Positions 1 through 9,900 of a DNA stretch of 64,000 nt are shown here, piece after piece; position 1 is the first letter of the stretch; every line of letters starts with the position of its first letter. This stretch comes from Silurus meridionalis (lineage: Eukaryota; Chordata; Actinopteri; Siluriformes; Siluridae). The notes beneath the pieces were generated by a model, which worked only from the letters and a program-made list of their open reading frames with translations, had not been told where the DNA came from and did no database searches. The stretch covers positions 14,958,164 through 15,022,163 of the forward strand of contig NC_060906.1 of the NCBI RefSeq assembly GCF_014805685.1, given 5' to 3'. The position numbers and the translations under genes are program-made.

Positions 1-73
1 CTGTTGGTCATCTATCTGGTTGTATATTTTCCCTGTATTAAAAAATATTGCCTTGCTTTCTGTGTGCACAAAG

Positions 74-1006
74 ATTCAAAGGAATTAAGAAAGATGATAT
101 ACTGGGCATCTCGTTCAACCGGCTGATTCGAATTGACATGACCACACGCCAGCCGCTGACCACGTGGAGATTCGCCAATATGAAACAGTGGAATGTGAAC
201 TGGGAGATCAGACAGGTGAGGAGAACAGCCTAAGAAATCTCTGCAACGAACATTTTGACTGTAAAATTACAATAAAATGTTTTTATTTAAAAATAAATCA
301 TTTTAATAGTATACCCTCCTTGTTCATCCAATTAAGCAATAATGTGACAGGTCAAAAGTTTCAGTTACAGTTTCAGATGTTCACATCAAACATTATAATA
401 GGAAAAATGTGATTAATGTGATCTCAATGAATTTGACAATGTAATTGGATGGCTGCTTTGAGTATTTTAGAAACTGTTGGGATTTTCCCACAATGTTTTC
501 TAGAAGGTATAAAGAATGGTTCAAAAATGCCTTGATGATGACAGAGTTTAGAGCATAATGGCCAAACATGTTTGAGTAAAAAACATACAACACACCAAAC
601 CTTGAGGACCACATCTGGTTTCACTCCTTTCAGGAATTTGAGATCACAAAAACATCACATTGTCTTTTTCCCGTCTTGAAGTGCCCTTTTTTCTTTTTGT
701 TTTTTTTTTACATTTTACAAAACACAACTAAAAGTAAATATTTAGAAAATATTTTACTTATATTTTTCTCAAAGGAACTACAGAAATGTTATTTTTATTA
801 ATATATTGTTTGAATCGTGATTCCTTTTTTAGGTGACTATTGATTTTGACCAGGGTGTTACAGTAGCTTTCACCTGTCAGAGCTGTGACTGCAGAGTGGT
901 TCACGAATACATCGGAGGCTACATTTTCCTCTCAACACGATCCAAAGACCAAAATGAAACACTAGATGAAGAACTCTTCCACAAACTTACAGGAGGGCAA
1001 GAATAG
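74..1006 (+). CDS. FERMT1: FERMT1 (kindlin-1), last two exons only
   Basis: This is the C-terminal end of a kindlin, the FERM-domain adaptor that binds integrin beta tails and activates integrins at focal adhesions. Exon 74..215 follows an AG acceptor and ends at CAG|GTGAGG. It encodes the F3/PTB-like stretch with [18 protein letters not shown] and [12 protein letters not shown]. Exon 833..1006 joins in phase 0 and ends in [17 protein letters not shown], then LTGGQE and TAG at 1004. The LTGGQ ending and the position next to TRMT6 favour FERMT1; FERMT2 ends differently as I recall it. The rest of the gene lies left of the window. The 3' UTR probably runs to an AATAAA at 1240 or 1357. Confidence 0.93.
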
Positions 1007-1239
1007 TTCTGGAAACTACTGAGAGTTTTAGATTGACCTGAAAATTTCAGCTAAGCAAAAGCTTAAATATAGTCATGCGGTTTTGTTGATTGTGTGCACA
1101 TGATTGTTCAGCCACAACTGATCACATATTAATTACATTTAATATGTTTAATATGTGTTCATCATGCTATCATGCTGTGATTTTTTTCTTAGAGGGATTT
1201 CATCTTTATCTTGTTTTGTTGTTCTGATTGTCCACAAGA

Positions 1240-1362
1240 AATAAAACATGCTACAAACAAGTATACAAATGTATTATGAAATGGAACTACATTTTTACAT
1301 TTTATATTAAACATGTAGCCTAAAATCCTGAAGAGTCATTTGTATAATGATAGTGAAATAAA
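1240..1362 (+). terminator. FERMT1 polyadenylation signals
   Basis: Two AATAAA hexamers lie 234 and 351 bases past the FERMT1 stop, at 1240-1245 and 1357-1362. Either could define the 3' end. Signal position only; no transcript evidence is available. Confidence 0.5.
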
Positions 1363-1549
1363 CATGACGCCTTCCATGTTTAAATACAATTGTATTTGGA
1401 TTTATGACATTTGCTTATATTATTAATTAAATGCCTGGAGTTATAAAGTTCTGTCAGGCAGGTCTGTATGATATTACTTATTAATACAAAATACATCATG
1501 CAGATGCACTGGGACACATCATCAGTGATGTATCCTGGGGTAATTGGGT

Positions 1550-1740
1550 GTTTCGGGTCTTTCAACATCAGACACCCTCGTCCAGGCGACCCAGCCGGGG
1601 TTGATCAGACTCCGGCCTGTGTCCCAGTAGCAATTGCCCACGTTCTGCCCTCTTAATCCAAAGCCCTTTAGTGGCTTTCTCTGTGGCTTCAGTTGCGGTT
1701 CTAATTGCCATCCTCTTTGCCTCCCCAGTAATTCCTAGAG
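1550..1740. repeat. Unclassified interspersed repeat fragment
   Basis: A GC-richer block in AT-rich sequence containing 'cgtccaggcgacccagccgg' followed by 'ggttgatcag'. I recognise this as recurrent in fish genomes but cannot assign it to a family. The surrounding small frame is open but shows no gene signal. Confidence 0.3.
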
Positions 1741-1789
1741 ATTTCACAGTCGCTTTTGGTGTAAAATATCCAACATGCAGTATATTATT

Positions 1790-1900
1790 TATTCATCTTC
1801 AGTTACATCTTTATCCTGGTCAGAGTCATTGTGCACCTGCAGTCTATCTGGAAAAAACTGGACAGTCTATTTCATGACCCTTTGCTCACATATTTATACA
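1790..1900 (+). repeat. Fragment of the common fish 'ctttatcctggtcag' repeat
   Basis: 'tattcatcttcagttac' followed by 'tttatcctggtcagagtc' is a degenerate copy of a widespread fish interspersed repeat whose consensus reads roughly 'cagtaaccgctttatcctggtcaggg'. Related fragments lie at 5590-5700 (reverse) and 53385-53600. Confidence 0.45.
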
Positions 1901-2169
1901 CTTATTCACACGTAGCTAAACCATCTACCACCATGTTTACATGAGGTGAAATCAAACTGAGATGGAGAAGCCTAAAAAGACAATGAGAAAATCTGAAAAA
2001 CTTTTAGTTTATTCAAATCTAAGATGCTGAAGTTCAACTGTAGCAACATTACATGTAGTATTATAATGACATTATAACAAATCTTTTGAAAAATGTGTAA
2101 TTACAAAAGCTCATAATGTTAGTTTGCTTTTATGATCATTGTTTAATTAATCAACCATTTGCACACCCA

Positions 2170-2625
2170 AACTACAATATAATATTGGGAATGGGTATGT
2201 GGGCATCCCGTGTCAAAACCATGAGCATTAATATTAAGTACTGTAGTTCCATGTTTACTGAAACAACATCCTCCATTCTCATAAATAAGGCTTTTTACTA
2301 GATTTTAGAGCATGGCTGTGTGGATTTGTGGCCTTTTAACCACAAGAACACTTAGGGTTGGAAGGTGAGAATAAAAACTGGTATTACAATTAGTTCCAAA
2401 GGATTAGGACTAAGACTTCTGTGCAGGACCCTCATTTTCTTCCACTCCACTCGTACTGAAACAGGTTTAGTTCTCTTAGAATCAGTGAAGGAAAATCGTA
2501 ATGCTTCAGCATATAAAGACCTTCTCAACAAGTGTGTTTCCAACTTTGCAGTAACACTTTGTGAAAGACCTACATATAGGTGTAATGGTAAGGTACATAC
2601 TTTTAAATCTATTGTAACCCTACCA
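2170..2625. mobile_element. Degenerate Tc1-like / MITE remnant
   Basis: Several blocks match a common fish Tc1/mariner-derived family from memory: 'gggcatcccgtgtcaaaacc', 'gagcattaatatt', 'ttctgtgcaggaccctca', 'cttcagcatataaagac' and the terminal 'aggtgtaatggtaaggt'. The reading frame over 2365-2718 (117 codons) is a chance opening in the wrong sense, not a transposase. A related copy lies at 17160-17485 and a terminal fragment near 12250. This sequence separates FERMT1 from TRMT6. Confidence 0.55.
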
Positions 2626-3167
2626 AAACCTAGGTGTCCAAATGGCAGTGCTGCACGTTTTGTTTCTTGCTTTGGCGAATTTAAGGCAAAATGTATGCTT
2701 CATACCAAACTATGGTAGGCAAGTGCGCCGTGTTGTCCCACATAAGTAAGAGAAGAGTGGCAAATCATTTCTCTATCTCCACTAATTTATTTAATTCTAC
2801 TGAAGAATTCATATGGATGTGCAAAATGAGTTCAACTGTTTAAACAAAGCTGTGCTTTTGACTATACGGTTCCTAAAAAACCTCTTCAGAAACACCAGAG
2901 TGCACACTCCCTTCGACGAGGATCAGTTTATCTGCGATCTCCCCGCTTTCCTGCCTGAGCGAACACAGGACGATCGATTAATCAGCCTGGACATCCGGAA
3001 GCGGCAGCGAGTGTGCACGTGGAAAATGTCTCATACACACTGTATACACCGGCTCCTGGTTTGTTAGGCTGATGTTTGATATGTTTTCGTTAGCGGTTTA
3101 CACTGAATGTGTTTCGTTTTGAAGTTTTCGCTCATTACCCAAATAATCTGATCGGTGAGAGTGTGAA

Positions 3168-6100
3168 ATGGCGGACTCGGTGGTGGACAGTGATGTGGAG
3201 TGCGGAATAAATGAAGGAGACTACGTGGTTTTGAAAAGAGGAGATGTCTACAAATCCGTGCAGGTGGAGAAGTCTAAGTGAGTAGAACCTCGTGTTCCAA
3301 TAAAATAACCTGAGCGAGCAAAAATTGGTTTCATTTCCATCAAGATGAGCTCAGGATGTTTATTCAGTTTCGCTAACTAGTGTATGTTGTTAATTGTTAT
3401 TGTTTTCAGCTAGCCTGCTAGTGCCCCATAGATGTAGAAATTGTCGAGCAAAATGCCCAAGCAAACTTAAAACGATGCACGTTTTCCGCGTTAAGTCTAA
3501 TGCAAACCATAATGTATCTTAAATATAAATTATGGTCAATATTCTCATACATGCGTATGTCAGCATATGTATCTAATAGTCATTTGTTTTGTTGAGGTGT
3601 TACTGTTTCCTGCAGTGCTGCGAGCTTTTTAAGGGGAAACTATCCAATGCATGTTCAAACCATCTCCTGAAGTCACCAGATGACTAATTGACATGTTACA
3701 CATTCCGGATACCTCATGACCGTTTACATATGAAATGAAGGCAGATTTTCTGAAGACACAAATTCACTGATTTGAAGGCCTGCTTTTGCAGTCACAGTCG
3801 CATTTTGCTTTGGTCACGGAACGCAGGATGTGACCTGTTTATCAGCTGCTAGTTTGGTGCCACTGCAGCATTGTAACATTATATGCTTTCCAGTCAAAGA
3901 ACCATACAGCTGTCCTGCTTTAGGATCTTAAGCATATAATCTGACACAAAGGCCATGCATTATCATAAAGTCTTAGAGAATTCAGACACAGTTTAATTGG
4001 GATAATCTCAAACTGTGTGCTATGGGTTAATTGTAAAAGACCTATGCAAAGCATATTCCTACTTTAAAGGGAATATGAAGAAGGTGAATTTGGGTAAAAT
4101 TGTATATATAAAAAAATGTAATAGTGCCAAGCTTGCAAGATGGTGTATGTTGATTACTCCCGAATACTGTGCTCTGAATTATAATTGTGTAGCTTGTTTT
4201 TTCATTCTTGAGAATAGTGAAGTTAATGCAAAATCATAACACTGGTTTAAATTACATTTCAGCAGTGCAGTGATTTGTATCAGTCCCAATACACATTTGC
4301 TCATCATTTTAATGTGAAATACTGCTGTCTTGATAATTACATCAGGTCTACACAAGTTAGAAAATGTGGAATTTTTCTTCTTTGTATTTTTTTTTTACCT
4401 CTATTAACTCAGACTCAACACTCATTTCAGCAAAAAAGGGTAAAGTGTCATTGTCGGTCATGGCACCACAGATTTACCAGTTGTGAAACCAACTATTCAT
4501 ATGTTTACAAAATACTATAGTTTCTACAGAATACACCAGCAATAAGGATCCATGAGAATTTATATACCTGGGGAAAAAAAAAAACTTTCTTTCGGCTTCT
4601 CCCATTAGGGGTTGCCACATTGGATCATCCGCATTCATGATCCGCATGTTCAATTTGGCACATGTTTTACGCTGGATACCCTTCCCAACGCAACCCTCCA
4701 TATTTATCTGGGCTTGGGACCGGCACTAAGAGTGGACTGGCTTGTGCAACCCTAATGGCTGGGTTCGGTTCCCTGACCGGGAATCGAACCTGGGCCGCAG
4801 CGGTGAGAGCGCCGCATCCTAACATATACCTGAAAATATACTTGGGAAATAAACTTGAAGGATGTAAAAAAAAAAATAAGGACTTGGATTAATTGTTAAT
4901 TTACAGCAGATGAGTTGCTATTATAAAACAAGGAAGTTTTCAATTGGGAAACACCGCTGTTGGTTGGTAATTCATTGGAAAATTAAGAAAACTGATTTGC
5001 TGTTTTTCATCTGTTTATTGTTAATTTTTGTATTCGTCTTATTGCTTTGGTCTGTACTGAGAACATAAATGTAAAATGGTACTGTACTGTCTAAACCTAC
5101 AAAAGTTTAACTTTTGTATCTCAGGAAGATCATATTTGAGAAACAGTGGATCTTTTTAAACGCTGCCATCGGGGAACTGTATGGCTCGACATTTGAAGTG
5201 GACACCGGAGGAAAACTTAATATACGAAAACCAAGAAACACTGAAGATGACGCCACAGGTGATTGCTAAAGATCAGACTAATTAAATATTAAATGCATTA
5301 GATGTGAATATGCTGTGCTTAACGGTTATTAATTTTTTTTTTCTTCGCAGAGGCCAAAGAAGCAGGCCAAGATAACAGACACATCATGGATGATGGCAAA
5401 TCGCAAAAACTGACCAGAGATGATATTGAATCACTTAAAGAGCAAGGGATGAAGGGCCAGGTTTGTGTTCCAGTTTAATAGTTTGATGAGGCATCTGAAA
5501 TCTGATGATGGAGTTTGGGGAGTTCTGCATGTTCATTCTGTATCTGTGTGGGTTTCCGCTGAGTTTGCCTGTTTCCAAAAATATACTTCATCACTTGGCC
5601 TCATGTGAAGGTGAGTGTGTATGTGTATGGTGCCCTTCATGATACTTCATACCCAGTGTTCCCAGGACAGACTGCCCTGAACAGGATAAAGTGGTTACAG
5701 AAGGTCAATGATTGCATGGACTTTTGGTCATGGGGATCAGTTTGTCCAGTAAAATATGATTTTCATGAACAGCCTTCTTGATAAACATGTGTACAAACAA
5801 AAGTAATGTGGATGCAGGGCAAGGGGGAATTGTAACTATGTATAGACCAATGAGATATAGCCTGCCTTTTGCCTTTTTGTATGTCTGAGTAATATGTTCA
5901 TTGTTCACTGGTATACTGGTCCTCTGTATTGGTATAATAACAGTCAGTATAGTTATGTAAGAGAATGTGATTACAATCTAAACAGATTAAAGAATCAGCT
6001 TTCCCCTGCAGAAAAAACTTGAAAGACGCATATTTATGCGGTCGTTACTTATTTGTAAGTGTTGACTGTCCATAACTGAACAAGACCTTGAGTACATTTG

Positions 6101-6250
6101 TTTGTTTGTTATGTTTTTTTGTCTTTCAGGAAATAATTCAGCAGCTCATAAACAACAGCACAACATTCAGGGATAAAACTGAATTTGCTCAGGAGAAATA
6201 CATCAAGAAGAAAAAGAAGAAGTGAGTAAAAACACAAAAGGAAAAAATTA

Positions 6251-6303
<53 letters not shown>

Positions 6304-6886
6304 TAATTAAAAGTTAAAATTTCATATTTGATATCCTTATTAGCTGTTACATGTCTGCAGGTACGAGAGCAATATCACCATACTAAAGCCTACCTCCCGT
6401 ATACTGGCACGGATGTATCATGGTAGAGAACCTGGAAAAGTATGGTATGTCCTTAGACTAAACCTTTTTAGCTAAAACTATACTCTAGGCTTGTTGCTGG
6501 ATAGCTTCTAACGTTCTCTTAATAGTCCATTTTGTCCTTTGCAGTCACCTGAGATATGACACTTTGGCTCAGATGCTGACTCTGGGGAACATTCATGCCG
6601 GAAGTAAGATCATCGTGTTTGAGACGTGTGCTGGACTTGTCCTCGGTTCTGTTATGGAGAGAATGGGAGGTAACAGAAGACTTGCTGTAATATGTTTGTT
6701 CAGAGACTGGCAAGTGAAATTGAAGTCCTTTTAGAATCGCATATAAATATTATTAGCATCTTAGTTTCTCAAAGTGTGGGGTGTACCCTTCTAGTGGGGA
6801 ATAAAGACATGACAGATGGGGTGCAATGAACGTCAGGATTTATATAAATCTTTTGTGTTTTAATTAAGATTTTATTCATCTTAATT

Positions 6887-6971
<85 letters not shown>

Positions 6972-9900
6972 AGATATAAATATAGAAAGAACTCTGGGGT
7001 TGTTACAAAAGTTGATTGTTTTGCAATGAAAGCACATTTGTAAACTGATTTATTCCGGTTATAGTTCAGTCATTTTTTTCCCAGAGCTAAATGTATTTAT
7101 TAAAGCATGGCACAGAGTAGATTATATTTGTTTATATTTTTGTGCAGAATTATCACTGCCTTCTCTTTCTTGTGTTTTCCCTGAAAGGTCATGGCTCAGT
7201 GATCCAGATGTATCCAGGTGGTGGACCTGTCAGAGCAGGCATGGAGAGCTTTGGCTTTCCTTCACACTTCCATGACACACTGCATGAATTTCCCTTGTGT
7301 AAGGTGAATGCACTGCTGTCAGGAACACTGAACGTTGATGAGAAAGAGACAGACTCTGCAAATAACGGACAGTCAGAAGAACAGCCTGCTGCACCTTCCT
7401 CGGGTAGCTCCGAGTCTCAGAGCATGGAGGGGAGCACAGACTCAGCTGAGGCCAAGAAGTTGGAGGAGAGATTGAAGCTGCGTGAGCAAAAGGTGAGCCT
7501 GAGTGATCTCTAATGCTTGCTGGGAGGAGGAGGGATTATGTGTATTATTATATGTTTATACACTACTGTAGTTTAAAGTATTAGCAGTGACATTGGTTGT
7601 ACTGTTAATGCTAATCTCTGACTTCATTTCACAATCAATGTATTTCTTTTTATTTAATCATTCCTATCTAATAGCAGCATCTTCTGGACTACATTTAAAT
7701 TCAAACGCTAATTCGAAAATGCTCATTTAAAATACTAATTCAAGCAGTTAGATGCATTATTTGCATGGCTCCTTTGAGATGATGCAAATTCAGTTGCATT
7801 TGCAATTCCATGCACAGCCATGTACAAAGGGTGCCAAAATTAAAATGCAAATGCAAAGTCCATTTGATATTTCATTTTCAACATCTAAGCCGGTCTAATT
7901 CTGCCATATTGAAAACATAATGGCAGTCCTTTCATTTGTAATTGCACTTTCATCTCATCATAATGCAAAAGCTCGGCCAAAACTAAAATGCCAGTTCCAT
8001 CCCAGCCTGTTCTCTGCCACTGTTGTAACCCTGTCAATCAAACGCAATGGTTGTTTTTGGGAAGTCTAGAAAAAGGTTTCCATATTGATATATGGTTAGT
8101 ATAAAAGCAATGGGATTTATTGTGCAGTTAATATTTTATATCATCACAACAAGTACATAAACCAAACAGCTAATTCCTTGAATGTATGCAATCTGCATGT
8201 AACTACCGTAATTTCCGGACTATTAAGGGCACCTAAATATAAGCCGCACCCACTGAATTTGACAAAGATTTTTATTTTGAACATAAATAAGCCGCACCTG
8301 TCTATAAGCCGGCTTGTATTTAAACAGTAGCCTACCGAGAAAGTCATTGTTCACTGTCTTCCTCCTTCCTTTCACAACAATTTCTCTCTGAGGTTTTTCT
8401 TTTGGCATCGTCGTGCATTTAAAAATCACCATCGGTGAAGCTTTTCTCCCAATGCCGTGCAGCTCAGAACACAGGTGAAGTGCGTTTTTTCATGCCCGGT
8501 TGTGTTTAGCGTGACGAATGATTCGCATTTCCTTTTTACAGTCTGATTGAGCGGCAGGTCAAACGTCAGCGGAACCTCATCCATATTTATGATGTGGTGC
8601 GGCCCGATTCAGTGGGAGCGCATCTGATTTAATATAAAGAGTTTCATTGGTTCACCTGAACCTGTTCCGCAATTTCATTGGTCTAATGTTTTGGGGCTCA
8701 GTTTTTTGGCTTGAGGTTTGTGAAACCGGGAAAAACCCAGGAAAAATCCATAAATTAGCCGCTTCGTTGTTTAAGCCGCGGGGTTCAAAGCGTGGGGAAA
8801 AATGTAGCGGCTTATAGTCTGGAAAATACGGTATATTAGAATGGCGTTAAAAGATGCTGGACTACATGTAAATTAAAGAGCCTGGTCATTTAATTTCATC
8901 GATTTGCTGCTTAGATTCCTGCAAAATATATATGGCAAAGAAAATACTCCCGTCAACTGCTTTGTTTTTTTTTTGTATTTAGTTATTTATTTATTCACAG
9001 TAAGAGTAAGTGAAATATGTATTTTTTTTTTTGCAAGTGTAAGTGAAATGCAAATTATTTCCACATGTGCACAATCAATTATCTCCCGTCACATTGCACT
9101 ACTAAGCCAATCAAATGAAGATCTGTGGGGGAAGTGGTAGCTGAGTGGTTAAGTTGCTGGCCTTCTGAACGTAAGATTGTGAGCAAATCTCAGCACCACC
9201 AAACTCCACTCTTGGCCCCCTTAACTCTCCTCTTGTATAAATGAGATCGCTCTGTCGAACGACGTCTGCCAAATATCGTAAATGTTTGTTACATCATTCC
9301 ATAATGAACAGGTGAATTAGGATTGCTGGTTGTGCTGTTGTTTAAATTATTGAAATTATAGTACATCATTATGTACTAATTACTTAAGATATACTTAGGA
9401 ACTATTACATAGTATCTAAAGGTAGTAATTAGATCATTACCAAGGAAGGGCCATAGTTATGATAACAGTCCTGCTAAGGTATTTATCAAATTGTAATTTT
9501 ACTGATGTGTTTTCTAAGATATGTTTAAATGCTGACAGCATGGTTAGGGCGTGCATATAGCACCTATGTGTAATGCTGCACGCTGATCTGAGCTATATTT
9601 CTTTTTCTACCAGGCACAAGAGAAGAGGGTGAAGATGGAGGAGAAGAGGAAGAGGCTGGCAGCTGCTGCTGCATTGCTGGAGGGACGAAACGCAGATGGG
9701 TGAGTCTTCTGTGTAGTAGCCGTGTGGAGTCAAGCAATGCTTTATGGAAACTGAAAGGTCTCCTCATGACTGCTGTGTCGCGTTGATAATGCCTCGTATC
9801 CAGTTAATCTGACGTTCTCGTTTTATAACACAAGTCATGATGAACAGGTTATTAGGAACAGTAATGGCAGTAAATTTCACTTATCAATTACAAGAATCAT

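Noticed and set aside
2365..2718. 117-codon frame between FERMT1 and TRMT6
   Set aside because: The DNA matches a decayed Tc1/MITE-type repeat and the frame is not the transposase frame; there are no splice partners.
2813..3067. 84-codon frame just upstream of TRMT6
   Set aside because: It lies in the promoter-proximal GC-richer region and resembles no protein; the TRMT6 ATG at 3168 follows. It could be part of a divergent 5' exon, but I cannot support it.
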